Origin: Oscillospiraceae bacterium
Lineage (GTDB): Bacteria > Bacillota > Clostridia > Oscillospirales > Oscillospiraceae
DNA: 64,000 bases
Direction of reading: 5' to 3'
Assembly (NCBI GenBank): GCA_021768185.1
Contig: JAETNP010000012.1
Span: forward strand, 1-64,000
The notes below the pieces were generated by a model that saw only the letters and a program-made list of their open reading frames with translations, was not told the origin of the DNA and did not search any database. Position numbers and translations under genes: made by a program. Positions 1-8,837 of the stretch are shown here, in pieces. Numbering within the stretch: position 1 is the first letter of the stretch; each line of letters begins with the position of its first letter.

Positions 1-209
1 CCCATTCTGCCCGGGGTGGGGTTTATCACCATCACCTCTTTTCCCCCCTGGTGGGGCTTCTCCCCTTGATTAAAATATTTTCCGTAGAGTCCTTTTAAAT
101 TTTAATAATAAACCTGGGGGGTGGGCCCCCAAAAAAAAACTTTTTTTTTTATACCCCCATTGTGGGGGCGCTTAATTCCGCCGCCCCGACTCTCGCGTAA
201 AATGTCTTC
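1..209. other. Non-coding, noisy sequence at the window start
   Basis: No coding region is visible here. The stretch is rich in homopolymer runs (C and G runs, nine A followed by about ten T near 131-150) and is less ordered than the rest of the window. It looks like the low-quality end of an assembled contig, but this cannot be proved from one sequence. Confidence 0.5.
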
Positions 210-458
210 TTAATGGTATTTCCGGAAGGAAGCTTCCCGCAGTACGGTAAACCCGCACTTCTCCAGCAGGACGCAGGACCCCCGGTTCTCCCTGGCGGCC
301 TCCGCCGTCACGGCGATGCCTTCACGCTCCCGGCCCCAGTCCGGGAGGAGGTGCACCACCTCCCTGCCAAACCCCTGCCGCCAGCGGCTTTTATGGATGC
401 AGCAGCCGATGTCGTACACCTTCCCGTCCGGAAACGCGCAGCAGGTGCCGCTCCAGGT
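210..458 (-). pseudogene. Remnant of a GNAT-type acetyltransferase, C-terminal part
   Basis: The readable minus-strand frame contains the end of a GNAT N-acetyltransferase fold: a YDIG strand, a WRQGFGREVV segment like the acetyl-CoA loop (R/Q-x-x-G-x-G/A), then an ENRGSCVLLEKCGF segment typical of the last helix and strand (ENxxSxxLLEKxGF). The usual N-terminal half is missing. Just after the engB stop, an ATG overlaps the TGA (ATGA) but runs in another frame and stops after about 23 codons. The acetyltransferase frame continues back to the engB stop without a good start. This fits a truncated or frameshifted gene, either decayed or mis-assembled near a contig end. The substrate cannot be inferred. 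Confidence 0.5.
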
Positions 459-1055
459 TCATGCCTCCCCTTCCAGCATCTCCAGCAGCAGGGCGGTCAG
501 CTGCTCCTTCCCGTCCCCCCGCTCGGCGGAGAAGGGCACCAGCCCATCCCCCTCCCGCAGGTCCAGGGTCTCCCGGATGCGCTGCAAATTGGGCTCAATC
601 TCCGATTTTTTCAGCTTATCCAGCTTATTGGCCACGACAGCCACCGGACATTCCGCGTCATAGAACCAGTTGGCCATGGTCACGTCGTCCGCCGTGGGCT
701 TGTGGCGGGCGTCCACGATCATCACCCCCAGGGTGATCAGTCCGGAGGCGAAGTAGTCCTCCATGAGCCGCCCCCACCGGTCCCGCTCCGCCTTGGACAC
801 CTTGGCGTAGCCGTATCCCGGCAGGTCCACCAGGTAGGCCCTTTCATCCAGCCGGAAATAGTTGATCTGGCTGGTCTTCCCCGGCGACGCGCCCACCCGG
901 GCGAAGTTCTTCCGGCCCACCAGACGGTTAATGACCGAGCTTTTCCCTACGTTGGACCGGCCCGCGAAAGCCAGCTGGGGCAGTCCGTCCCGGAGGAAGT
1001 CCGCGGGCTTCACGGCGGAACGGATAAATTCCACCTTATTAAAATTCAGCTCCAT
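459..1055 (-). CDS. engB: Ribosome biogenesis GTPase EngB (YsxC/YihA)
   Basis: Essential TrmE-Era-EngA-family GTPase needed for late assembly of the large ribosomal subunit. The 198-residue product has the expected motifs: G1 GRSNVGKS at residues 32-39, G3 DLPG at 77-80, and G4 NKLD at 143-146. Length is normal for the family (about 195-210). The ATG at 1055 is chosen because a purine-rich ribosome site (AAGGGAAG) precedes it and homologues begin with a short MELNF-like strand. It follows lon by 23 nt and belongs to the tig-clpP-clpX-lon-engB cluster conserved in Firmicutes, so it is probably cotranscribed with lon. Confidence 0.97.
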   Translation of the reverse strand: MELNFNKVEFIRSAVKPADFLRDGLPQLAFAGRSNVGKSSVINRLVGRKNFARVGASPGKTSQINYFRLDERAYLVDLPGYGYAKVSKAERDRWGRLMEDYFASGLITLGVMIVDARHKPTADDVTMANWFYDAECPVAVVANKLDKLKKSEIEPNLQRIRETLDLREGDGLVPFSAERGDGKEQLTALLLEMLEGEA

Positions 1056-1078
1056 ACCGGCTTTCTTCCCTTCTGACC

Positions 1079-3487
1079 TTATTGCCGCAGAGGCGCGTCC
1101 TGCACCTGCTCCATGGGCACGAAGGCGGTGATGATCGGCTGTCCGGCGGCCTCCGCCCGCTGGGGATCCGGCGGGCACAGGGCCTCCGCCAGCACGGTAT
1201 CCACCGTCTCCGCCGCAACGAAATGCAGGCTCTCCCGGACCACCGGGTCGATCTCCGCCAGATCCCGCAGATTTTCCTTTGGAACGAGCACGGTTTTAAT
1301 GCCGTTGCGCTTGGCGGCCATGGTCTTCTCCTTCAATCCGCCGATGGCCAGCACCCGGCCCCGGAGGGTCACCTCGCCGGTCATGGCCACGTCGGACCGG
1401 ACCCGCCGGCCCGTCAGCGCCGAGGTGACGGCGGTGGTGATGGCCACTCCGGCGGAGGGCCCGTCCTTGGGCACGGCCCCCTCCGGGAAATGGATGTGGA
1501 TGTCCCTGTTCTTGTAGAACTCCGGGTCCACGCCCAGCTGTCCCGCCCGGCTGCGGATGCAGCTGACGGCGGCGTGGGCGGACTCCTTCATCACGTCCCC
1601 CAGGTTGCCGGTGAGCTCCAGCTTCCCGGTGCCCTCCATCACGTTGACCTCCACCTCCAGCAGCTCTCCGCCGGCCTCGGTCCAGGCCAGGCCGTTCACC
1701 ACGCCCACCGGGTCCTTGTCCAGCGCCGGCGGCTGGTAGCGGCGCACGCCCAGATAGTCCTCCAGATTCTCCGGCGCGACATTGCACCGCTTGGCCTCCC
1801 CGGACACCAGGCGCATGGCGGTCTTCCGGCACAGCTTGCCCATCATCCGCTCCAGGGAGCGGACGCCGGATTCCCGGGTGTACCCGGTGATGACGGCCCG
1901 GATGGCCTCATCGCTGACCCGCAGGGCGGACTTTTTCACCCCGTGCTCCTTCATCTGCTTGGGCAGCAGGTAGCGCCTGGCGATCTCCAGCTTCTCCTCA
2001 TCGGTATAGCTGGTCAGTTCGATGACCTCCATCCGGTCCAGCAGGGGCCGGGGGATGGTGGAGGTGGTGTTGGCAGTGGTGATGAACAACACTTTGCTCA
2101 GATCCAGGGGGATCTCCAGAAAGTGGTCCCGGAAGGCGCAGTTCTGCTCCCCGTCCAGCACCTCCAGCATGGCGGCGGCGGGGTCGCCCCGGTAGTCGCT
2201 GCCCATCTTGTCGATCTCGTCCAGCAGCAGCAGCGGGTTCATACTGCCCGACTGGGAGATGGCGTTGACGATCCGCCCCGGCATGGCCCCTATGTAGGTC
2301 TTCCGGTGGCCCCGGATGTCCGCCTCGTCCCGGACGCCGCCCAGGCTCAGCCTCGCCAGCTTCCGGTTCAGCGCCGACGCCACGGAGATGGCGATGGACG
2401 TCTTGCCCACGCCGGGAGGCCCCACCAGGCAAATGATCTGCCCCTTGGCCTCCGGGTTCATCTGCCGCACGGCGATGAACTCCAGGATCCGCTCCTTCAC
2501 CTTCTCCAGCCCGAAGTGGTCCCGGTCCAGGATCTTCCGGGCGGCGGCCACGCTGGCCCGCTCCCGGGTCTCCACCCCCCAGGGCATCTCCAGGCACACG
2601 TCCAGGTAGTTCCGGATCACCGACGCCTCGGCGCTGGAGTAGGGCTGCTTGGCCAGCCGGTCCACCTCCTTGAGAAGCTTCCCGCGGACCTCGTCCGTGA
2701 GCTTCAGGCCGTCGATCTTCATCCGGTACTCCGTCAGCTCGCTGTCGTCGTCCTCCCCCAGTTCCTGCTGCAAAAGCCGGATCTGCTCCCGGATGATGTG
2801 GTCCCGCTGGACCTCCACCATCTCCCGGCGGATCTGGCCCTCCAGCTCGTGCTCAAAGGAGAGCACCTCCGTCTCCCGGGCCAGCAGCTCGTTGACCTTC
2901 CGGAGGCGGATCAAGGGCCGCAGCTCCTCCAGAATGGCCTGCTTGTCCTGATAGCGGAGCATAATGTTCTGGGTAATAAAATCCGCCAGATGCCCGGGGT
3001 CCCGGTCCTCCGACGCCATAGCGGAGATCTCGTCCCCCAGCCGGGGGGCCAGGGAGGCGTATTCGGCGAAGTTGCTGTAGGTCTGCCGCAGCAGGGCCTC
3101 CAGCTGGAACTCGGAGATCCGGGTCCGGCCCTCCCGCAGGGGCTCCACGTTGCCCTGGAGATAGGGCTCCGTCTGCCATAGCCGGCGCAGGCGCGCCCGG
3201 CTCTTGCCCTCCATGATGACCCGCACGGTGGAATCCCCGACGCGCAGGATCTGCCGGATCACCGACAGGGTGCCCACGGCGTACAGGTCCTTCTCCTCAG
3301 GCCGGTCGGTGCCCGGCTCACGCTGGGCCACCAGGAAGATGTACTGGTCCCGCTCCATGGCCCGCTCCAGGGCGTGGATGGAGATATCCCGCTCCACGTC
3401 GAAGCTGAGCACGCATCCCGGGAAGATGGTCAGCCCCCGCAGGGCCAGCACAGGTATATTCAAACTAGTATTTTCAATCGTATCCAT
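1079..3487 (-). CDS. lon: ATP-dependent protease La (LonA)
   Basis: Cytosolic AAA+ serine protease that degrades damaged and regulatory proteins. The 802-residue product shows the full LonA layout: N-terminal substrate-binding domain (about 1-210), coiled-coil region, AAA+ module with Walker A GPPGVGKT at 356-363 and Walker B LLLLDEID at 419-426, then the protease domain with Ser678 in KDGPSAG and Lys721 in GGLKEK forming the Ser-Lys dyad. The ATG at 3487 has an AAAGGAG ribosome site. It sits between clpX and engB in a quality-control cluster. No CIRCE or CtsR operator was recognised upstream. Confidence 0.98.
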   Translation of the reverse strand: MDTIENTSLNIPVLALRGLTIFPGCVLSFDVERDISIHALERAMERDQYIFLVAQREPGTDRPEEKDLYAVGTLSVIRQILRVGDSTVRVIMEGKSRARLRRLWQTEPYLQGNVEPLREGRTRISEFQLEALLRQTYSNFAEYASLAPRLGDEISAMASEDRDPGHLADFITQNIMLRYQDKQAILEELRPLIRLRKVNELLARETEVLSFEHELEGQIRREMVEVQRDHIIREQIRLLQQELGEDDDSELTEYRMKIDGLKLTDEVRGKLLKEVDRLAKQPYSSAEASVIRNYLDVCLEMPWGVETRERASVAAARKILDRDHFGLEKVKERILEFIAVRQMNPEAKGQIICLVGPPGVGKTSIAISVASALNRKLARLSLGGVRDEADIRGHRKTYIGAMPGRIVNAISQSGSMNPLLLLDEIDKMGSDYRGDPAAAMLEVLDGEQNCAFRDHFLEIPLDLSKVLFITTANTTSTIPRPLLDRMEVIELTSYTDEEKLEIARRYLLPKQMKEHGVKKSALRVSDEAIRAVITGYTRESGVRSLERMMGKLCRKTAMRLVSGEAKRCNVAPENLEDYLGVRRYQPPALDKDPVGVVNGLAWTEAGGELLEVEVNVMEGTGKLELTGNLGDVMKESAHAAVSCIRSRAGQLGVDPEFYKNRDIHIHFPEGAVPKDGPSAGVAITTAVTSALTGRRVRSDVAMTGEVTLRGRVLAIGGLKEKTMAAKRNGIKTVLVPKENLRDLAEIDPVVRESLHFVAAETVDTVLAEALCPPDPQRAEAAGQPIITAFVPMEQVQDAPLRQ

Positions 3488-3592
3488 TGGTCGTGTCTCC
3501 TTTCCCCGGCAGAACTGCCGGTCAGGAAAAAGGTCGTTCTTTTTATTGGTCTCAATGCGAAGCAAGGGCCGACGAGAACACCCGGGACCCGG

Positions 3593-3621
3593 AAAAAGGG
3601 GGGCAGAACCCCGCCCCCCTT
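3593..3621 (-). terminator. Intrinsic terminator downstream of clpX
   Basis: On the minus strand a 9-bp G/C-rich stem (AAGGGGGGC paired with GCCCCCCTT) with an 8-nt loop is followed by a short T run. It lies between the clpX stop and the lon start, so it may end or attenuate clpX transcription ahead of lon. Confidence 0.7.
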
Positions 3622-3713
3622 CTTGTCCGCATGACACACACTACACACGCCGCATCCTCTCATACTATTCCCTGACGGAAAGTGCAATACCGTTTCGGGC
3701 AGGAATGTAGGAA

Positions 3714-3779
3714 CAGCAACAATTTCAGGCTCGAACTTAAAGTTCTTTTTGGTACTTTTTCTTTCAAGAAAAAGTATCA
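3714..3779. repeat. Stop-codon hairpin repeat, copy 1 (clpX 3' end)
   Basis: A roughly 65-bp sequence containing an inverted repeat (GATACTTTTTC paired with GAAAAAGTAcC). Its first bases supply the TGA stop codon of clpX. A close copy occupies the same position at the 3' end of the LCP gene at 52347-52408, and a more distant relative follows ruvC. It may act as a transcription terminator or an mRNA 3'-end stabiliser. Confidence 0.65.
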
Positions 3780-5048
3780 AGACGCGTGGTCGGTCACTTC
3801 CGCCTCGCTGCTGCGGACCAGCGTAGGCCCGCACTCCCCGTTCACACAGGCCGGGGTGATGACCACCCGGCACACCGAGGGGTCGGATGGGATTTCATAC
3901 ATGATGTCCGTCAGGAGGCCCTCCATCACCGCCCGGAGGCCCCGAGCGCCGATGTTGCGCTCAATGGCCTTGTCGGCCACGGCCTCCAGCGCGCCGTCGG
4001 CGAAGGTGAGTTCCACCTTGTCGAAGGAAAACAGCTTCTCGTACTGCTTCACCAGTGCGTTCTTTGGCTCCGTCAGGATGCGCACCAGGTCCTCCCGCTT
4101 CAGGGAGTCCAGGGGCGCGATAATGGGCAGGCGGCCCACCAGCTCCGGAATAATGCCGAATTTCAGCAGGTCGTGGGGCTGGACCTCCTTGAGGATGAGG
4201 CCCACGTCCCGGTCCTTCTTGCTCTGGATGGGCGCGTCGAACCCCAGGCCCCGCTTATCGGTGCGCCGCTCGATGATCTTGTCCAGGCCGTCGAAGGCGC
4301 CGCCGCAGATGAACAGGATATTCTTGGTGTCGATCTGGATGAACTCCTGCTGGGGATGCTTGCGGCCTCCCTGGGGCGGGACGTTGGCCACGGTGCCCTC
4401 CAGGATCTTCAGCAGGGCCTGCTGCACGCCCTCGCCGGACACGTCCCGGGTGATGGAGGTATTCTCGCTCTTCCGGGCGATCTTGTCGATCTCGTCCACA
4501 TAGATGATGCCGTGCTCCGCCAGCTCCACGTCGTAGTCCGCCGCCTGGAGCAGGCGCAGCAGGATGTTCTCCACGTCGTCGCCCACGTAGCCCGCCTCGG
4601 TGAGGGTGGTGGCGTCGGCAATGGCGAAGGGCACCTGCAGAATCCGGGCCAGGGTCTGGGCGATATGGGTCTTGCCGCTGCCGGTGGGGCCGATCATGAG
4701 GATGTTGCTCTTCTGGAGCTCCACGTCCTCCCCGCCTCCGCCGAACTGGATGCGCTTATAGTGGTTGTATACCGCCACCGCCAGGGACACCTTGGCGCTG
4801 TCCTGTCCGATGACGTACTGGTCCATGATCTCCCGGACCTCCCGGGGGGTGGGCAGGCGCTCAGGCAGCTCTACCGGCGCGCTCCCCGCGCCTCCGGACG
4901 CTCCAAGCTCCTCCTCCAGCAGGCTCATGCACAGCGCGACACACTGGTCGCAGATGCGGGCGCCGGGCCCCTGCAGCATCCGCCGCACCTCAGACTCCCG
5001 CTTGCCGCAGAAGGAGCAGCGCACAGGCTTTTTCGGTTCGTCATTCAT
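3777..5048 (-). CDS. clpX: ClpX, ATPase subunit of ClpXP
   Basis: AAA+ unfoldase that feeds substrates to ClpP. The 423-residue product has the N-terminal C4 zinc-binding domain (Cys11, Cys14, Cys33, Cys36), Walker A GPTGSGKT at 120-127, the GYVG pore loop at 153-156 and Walker B with DEID at 185-188. Length is usual for ClpX. It lies 30 nt downstream of clpP, giving a likely clpP-clpX transcript, and its stop codon lies inside a repeated hairpin shared with an unrelated gene near 52.4 kb. Confidence 0.98.
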   Translation of the reverse strand: MNDEPKKPVRCSFCGKRESEVRRMLQGPGARICDQCVALCMSLLEEELGASGGAGSAPVELPERLPTPREVREIMDQYVIGQDSAKVSLAVAVYNHYKRIQFGGGGEDVELQKSNILMIGPTGSGKTHIAQTLARILQVPFAIADATTLTEAGYVGDDVENILLRLLQAADYDVELAEHGIIYVDEIDKIARKSENTSITRDVSGEGVQQALLKILEGTVANVPPQGGRKHPQQEFIQIDTKNILFICGGAFDGLDKIIERRTDKRGLGFDAPIQSKKDRDVGLILKEVQPHDLLKFGIIPELVGRLPIIAPLDSLKREDLVRILTEPKNALVKQYEKLFSFDKVELTFADGALEAVADKAIERNIGARGLRAVMEGLLTDIMYEIPSDPSVCRVVITPACVNGECGPTLVRSSEAEVTDHAS

Positions 5049-5078
5049 GGGCAGTTCCCTTCCCCCGTTATCAAAAAT

Positions 5079-5660
5079 TTATCTGGCATAGATGACCTTG
5101 TCGATGAGTCCGTACTCCTTAGCCTCCTCGGCGGTCATGAAGTTGTCCCGCTCGCAGTCGGCGGTGACCGTCTCGATATCCTTGCCGGTGTTATCCGCCA
5201 GGATGTGGTTCAGACGCTTCTTGATGATCTCCAGCCGCCGCAGGTGGATGGCCATGTCGGTGACCTGGCCCTTGGTGCCGGCGGAGGGCTGATGAATCAT
5301 GATCTCCGCGTTGGGCAGCGCCAGACGCTTGCCCTTGGCGCCGGAGGAGAGCAGGAACGCCCCCATGCTGGCGGCCATGCCCACGCAGATGGTGGACACG
5401 TCGCACTTGATATACTGCATGGTGTCATAGATGGCCATGCCGTCGGTGACGGAGCCGCCGGGGCTGTTGATATACAGCTGGATCTCCTTGTCGGGGTCCT
5501 GGGCCTCCAGGTACAGCAGCTGAGCGACCACCAAACTGGCGGTAGTGGCGTTCACCTCTTCCCCCAGGAAGACGATGCGGTCGTTGAGCAGGCGGGAGAA
5601 AATGTCATAGGAGCGCTCCCCCCGGTTGGTCTGCTCCACTACATATGGGACTAAACTCAT
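5079..5660 (-). CDS. clpP: ClpP protease, proteolytic subunit
   Basis: Serine peptidase that forms the tetradecameric chamber degrading proteins delivered by ClpX or other Clp ATPases. The 193-residue product carries the catalytic triad Ser98 (GMAASMG), His123 (MIHQP) and Asp172, at the family's usual spacing. The ATG at 5660 has a strong AGGAGG site. Gene order tig-clpP-clpX is the common Firmicute arrangement. The N-terminal [10 protein letters not shown] segment corresponds to the start of mature ClpP. Confidence 0.98.
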   Translation of the reverse strand: MSLVPYVVEQTNRGERSYDIFSRLLNDRIVFLGEEVNATTASLVVAQLLYLEAQDPDKEIQLYINSPGGSVTDGMAIYDTMQYIKCDVSTICVGMAASMGAFLLSSGAKGKRLALPNAEIMIHQPSAGTKGQVTDMAIHLRRLEIIKKRLNHILADNTGKDIETVTADCERDNFMTAEEAKEYGLIDKVIYAR

Positions 5661-5742
5661 GTTGATTTACCTCCTGAAAGATGCTTTGGCCCTCCCGGCA
5701 CGCACAATATCATACCCCAAACAGGGAAAAATTAGTACAACG

Positions 5743-7146
5743 TTACTCCGCGGGGGTCTCCTCGGGCTTGGGCTCGGCCTTCTTCTTCCGGGTCCGCTTG
5801 GGCTTCTCCGGCTTAGGCTCCTCAGCGGCGGGTTCTTCGGCCTTGGGCTCCTCCGCCTTGACCTCCTCCGGCTTCACGGGCACGGCGTTGGCGGCGACCA
5901 GCTCCACGGCCTTGGAGCGGACGATCTGCTCCTTGATGACGGCGGTATCCAGGTACTTCTTCACGTCCTCCGCGCTCATGCCGTACTGACCGGCCATCTT
6001 GGCGTACTCCGCCTCCACGTCCTCATCGGAGGCCTCCAGGTTTTCAGCCTTCACGATGGCGGCAATAGCCAGGTCCATGCGCACCTGTCCCTCGGCGGGA
6101 ACCCTGGCGTCGGCCAGGAGCTTCTCCTCCTCCATTCCGGTCATCTTCATGTACTGCTCATAGGGCACACCCTGGGACTGGAGCTGCATCCGGAAGTTGT
6201 CCACGAACCGCCGGGCCTGCTCCTCGATCATGGCGTCGGGGATGTCGGCCTGGATGCCCTGGGCCACCTTGGTCATGGCGGCGTCCTCGAAAGCGCGCTT
6301 TGCGCCCTCCTCACGCTCGGCCAGCATCTTCTCCCGCACGTCCTTCTTCAGTTCCTCCAGGGTGTCGAACTCGGACACATCCTTGGCGAACTCGTCGTCC
6401 AGGGCGGGGACCTCTTTCATCTTGATGGCGTTGACCTTCACGTGGAACACCACGGCCTTGCCGGCCAGGTCCGCGTGATAGTCCTCGGGGAAGGTGATGT
6501 CGATGTCCTTCTCCTCGCTGATGCTCATACCGATGACCTGATCTTCAAAGCCGGGAACAAACTGGCCGGAGCCGATCTCCAGGTCGAAATTGTCGCTCTT
6601 GCCGCCGTCGAAGGGCTCGCCGTTCAGGAAGCCCTCGAAGTCGATGTTGGCCACGTCGCCCTTGGCCACGGCCCGGTCGTCCACGGACACCATGCGGCTG
6701 TTGCGGTCGGCCATCTCCTTGACGCGGCCCTCCACGTCCTCGTCGGAGACGGAGACCTCGGCCTTGGGGGCCTCCACGCCCTTGTACTGGCCCAGGGTGA
6801 CCTCGGGGTATACCGCCACGGTGGCCTTGAAGGAGAAGCCCTCCTTGCCCACGTCCAGCAGCTCCACCTCGGGGTAGCCCACGACCTCCAGCTCCTGCTC
6901 TTTAACGGCGGCGGTGTAGGCGTCGGGCAGGGCCTCGTTCACGGCCTCCTCATAGAAGACGCCCTTGCCGTACATATTCTCGATGATCTTGCGGGGGGCC
7001 TTGCCGGGACGGAAGCCGGGCACCCGGATGCTCCCGCGCTGCTTCCTGTAGGCCTTCTCAACGGCAGCCTCAAACTCCTCGGCGCTTACCTCCACGGTAA
7101 GAGCGACCATGCTCTTTTCCAATTTTTCACAGCTTTTCACACTCAT
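5743..7146 (-). CDS. tig: Trigger factor, ribosome-bound chaperone and prolyl isomerase
   Basis: Ribosome-associated chaperone for nascent chains. The ribosome-docking signature GFRPGKAPRKII lies around residues 44-55; an FKBP-type isomerase domain (about 150-245) and the helical chaperone arms follow. The 467-residue protein is longer than a typical trigger factor (about 430) because of a roughly 40-residue Lys/Pro/Glu-rich tail (repeats of EEPK-like units, then RTRKKK). The ATG at 7146 has an AGGAGG-like site. It heads the tig-clpP-clpX-lon-engB series. Confidence 0.97.
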   Translation of the reverse strand: MSVKSCEKLEKSMVALTVEVSAEEFEAAVEKAYRKQRGSIRVPGFRPGKAPRKIIENMYGKGVFYEEAVNEALPDAYTAAVKEQELEVVGYPEVELLDVGKEGFSFKATVAVYPEVTLGQYKGVEAPKAEVSVSDEDVEGRVKEMADRNSRMVSVDDRAVAKGDVANIDFEGFLNGEPFDGGKSDNFDLEIGSGQFVPGFEDQVIGMSISEEKDIDITFPEDYHADLAGKAVVFHVKVNAIKMKEVPALDDEFAKDVSEFDTLEELKKDVREKMLAEREEGAKRAFEDAAMTKVAQGIQADIPDAMIEEQARRFVDNFRMQLQSQGVPYEQYMKMTGMEEEKLLADARVPAEGQVRMDLAIAAIVKAENLEASDEDVEAEYAKMAGQYGMSAEDVKKYLDTAVIKEQIVRSKAVELVAANAVPVKPEEVKAEEPKAEEPAAEEPKPEKPKRTRKKKAEPKPEETPAE

Positions 7147-7236
7147 TTTATATTTCCTCCGTTTACTGTGGCCGTATACAGTCAGCCAACTGTGTATTGT
7201 ATCACAACAAGTTGAAGATTTCCAGTGTTTTTTTGC

Positions 7237-7923
7237 TTAATTCAAGATTTTTTTCGGGACAAAGCCCAGATAATCCGCCGCCACCAGGCGATAGGCCACG
7301 CCGCCCACCGTTCCCTCGATGGCTCGTTTGTGGGTGGGGCCGTGGAGATGGCCGTAAAAGCACTGCTCCACGCCGTATTCCTCCAGCTTTTTGATAATCT
7401 CCGGGCACCGGTAGCCGGTATAGAGGGGCGGGTAGTGGAGAAAGGCCAGGATGGGTTTTTCCTCCGCCGCTTTCAGGGAGGCTTCCAGCCTCCCCACCTC
7501 CCGGTTCAGGACCTTCTCGTTGTGGCCGGACTGCTCCTCCTCGTAGAACCAGCCCCTTGTTCCGCAGAGGGCGTAGTCTCCGTAAAAATAGCAGTTATTG
7601 TGGAGAATGTCAATGGTGGTGAGTTCATTCTCCGCGAAAAAGCGCTTCATTTTCGCGGCGGTGTTCCACCAGTAGTCGTGGTTTCCTTTCAGAATGATCT
7701 TTCGTCCCGGGAGTTTGTCGATAAATCGGAAGTCCTCCAGGCTCTCCTCAAAGTCGATGCCCCAGGAGGTGTCACCGCAGAGAACCGTCACATCATCCTC
7801 TCCCAGGCGGGAGAAGCCTTCCTCCAGCCGGGCCATATGGTCCGCCCACCCCGGGCCGAAAACATCCATCGGTTTATTTACTTTTAACGAGAGATGGAGG
7901 TCGCCGATGGCATAGAGGGCCAT
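7237..7923 (-). CDS. Calcineurin-like metallophosphoesterase
   Basis: Binuclear-metal phosphoesterase of unknown substrate. The 228-residue product has the ordered metal motifs of the fold: GDLH at 7-10, GDTSW at 50-54, GNHDYWW at 80-86, LHYPP near 161 and GHLHG near 191. No signal peptide or membrane segment is visible, so it is probably cytosolic. Similar proteins are widespread in Clostridia as predicted phosphohydrolases. It lies upstream of tig on the same strand with a gap of about 90 nt, possibly with its own promoter. Confidence 0.88.
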   Translation of the reverse strand: MALYAIGDLHLSLKVNKPMDVFGPGWADHMARLEEGFSRLGEDDVTVLCGDTSWGIDFEESLEDFRFIDKLPGRKIILKGNHDYWWNTAAKMKRFFAENELTTIDILHNNCYFYGDYALCGTRGWFYEEEQSGHNEKVLNREVGRLEASLKAAEEKPILAFLHYPPLYTGYRCPEIIKKLEEYGVEQCFYGHLHGPTHKRAIEGTVGGVAYRLVAADYLGFVPKKILN

Positions 7924-7957
7924 AAATCCTTCCTTTTTCTCCGTGTCTCTTCTGCGG

Positions 7958-8245
7958 CCCTTTGGGCCGCCTCCAAGCCGTTTCTTTTCGATACCCCGGG
8001 GCCTGCGCGGCCCCGGACCCCGCGGTTACTTTTGCCCCGCGGCAAAAGTAACCAAAAACGCGCTTAGGAAACTACGTTTCCTAAGAACCTTCCTGAATTA
8101 CGGGGGAGTTTAGTTTTGCGCCCAAGGCACAGTCGGTCCTGTCTACCGATAGTACCGTCCGCCCTGTTCCCCTTCTGCGCCTATTTCAGCATTCTTGTCG
8201 GTGCCCCCTACCGTCTAGCGGGGCGAACTCCCCGGGGTGCTCCCC
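7958..8245 (+). repeat. Dispersed hairpin-repeat module, copy R1 (forward)
   Basis: This fills the gap between the metallophosphoesterase and the HTH gene. In order: a GTTTC...GATA-CCCCGGGG outer end, a C/G hairpin, a hairpin with arms GGTTACTTTTGCC and GGCAAAAGTAACC (8024-8053), the linker CAAAAACGCGC, a second hairpin CTTAGGAAAC...GTTTCCTAAG (about 8062-8085), then a conserved block with TTTTGCGCCC, GGCACAGTCGGT and CCCCTTCTGCGCC. An inverted homologue lies at 8838-9120, and the two enclose the HTH/small-protein gene pair. No coding gene is seen inside. Confidence 0.8.
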
Positions 8246-8466
8246 TATGGCTTGTCCTTCTCATCCGGTACCCATTCCAATATATCGCCGGGCTGGCACC
8301 GCAACATCCCACAAATCGTATTCAGATTCTCAACCGTGAGGCTGGTATCACCGCTGCGGAGCTTCTGAACAGTACCGCCCGCAAGCAGCTTATCCTTATG
8401 CAGCCGGTATGTGTTATACCCTGCATCTTTTAATGCTTCCAATACATTTATTTTGTATCGTATCAT
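8245..8466 (-). CDS. Small Cro/C1-type (XRE) helix-turn-helix regulator, copy 1
   Basis: A 73-residue protein consisting almost only of a Cro/C1-like DNA-binding domain. It reads as a five-helix HTH: NVLEALKDAGYNTYRLHK (helix 1-2), GGTVQKLRSGD (recognition region), LTVENLNTICGMLRCQPGDILEWVPDE (helices 4-5). The family resembles YozG/HTH_26 regulators. It is divergent from the small gene at 8536, with a 69-bp shared control region. The same divergent pair occurs at 45778-46356, where the second HTH copy is clearly homologous. Auto-regulation and repression of the partner are likely but inferred. Confidence 0.88.
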   Translation of the reverse strand: MIRYKINVLEALKDAGYNTYRLHKDKLLAGGTVQKLRSGDTSLTVENLNTICGMLRCQPGDILEWVPDEKDKP

Positions 8467-8475
8467 AAAACCCTC

Positions 8476-8504
8476 TTGACAAAAACCTAATTTGTGATTA
8501 TAAT
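8476..8504 (+). promoter_or_regulatory. Consensus sigma-A promoter for the small gene at 8536
   Basis: A perfect TTGACA (8476-8481), a 17-nt spacer and a perfect TATAAT (8499-8504), followed by an AAGGAGG ribosome site at 8521-8526. A CACAAATT motif (minus strand) in the spacer is also found in the control region of the second gene pair, where it could be an HTH operator. Confidence 0.85.
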
Positions 8505-8535
8505 CTGAATAAAGGTCATAAAGGAGGATACCACA

Positions 8536-8799
8536 ATGCCGGACTTAATGCAAACTTTATTTGACTACATCATCGACCACCTGCATGAGACGTACTGTTT
8601 ACAGACCAAGCGCGCCGCGTACAGTGTTTATCGGGATTCCCTGAGCCGCAAGTTAGAGGAGCAGCTGACAGAGGAACAGACAGAACTGTTTGAGGAATTT
8701 CAGAAGTATAGCAATCAAGTAGAAATGGAAGAACTGTACGCGATGTTTTTAGCAGCCTTCGACCAGAGCGCGGCACTTTTCAGCCGTCATACCGCCTGA
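8536..8799 (+). CDS. Small helical protein, DUF6809-like, copy 1
   Basis: An 87-residue, charged, apparently all-helical protein without membrane segment or signal peptide. The pattern L-x3-LTEEQTELFEEF-(x)[19 protein letters not shown] resembles small clostridial proteins catalogued as DUF6809. A paralogue lies at 45778-46041 with the same C-terminal [10 protein letters not shown] core, again divergent from an XRE regulator. The consensus promoter suggests strong transcription when not repressed. Function is unknown. A toxin-antitoxin or phage-control role is possible, but nothing in the sequence proves it. Confidence 0.75.
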   Translation: MPDLMQTLFDYIIDHLHETYCLQTKRAAYSVYRDSLSRKLEEQLTEEQTELFEEFQKYSNQVEMEELYAMFLAAFDQSAALFSRHTA

Positions 8800-8837
8800 C
8801 CCCCGTTTCCACGAAAAAACCAGTCAGCGCATCGCCT

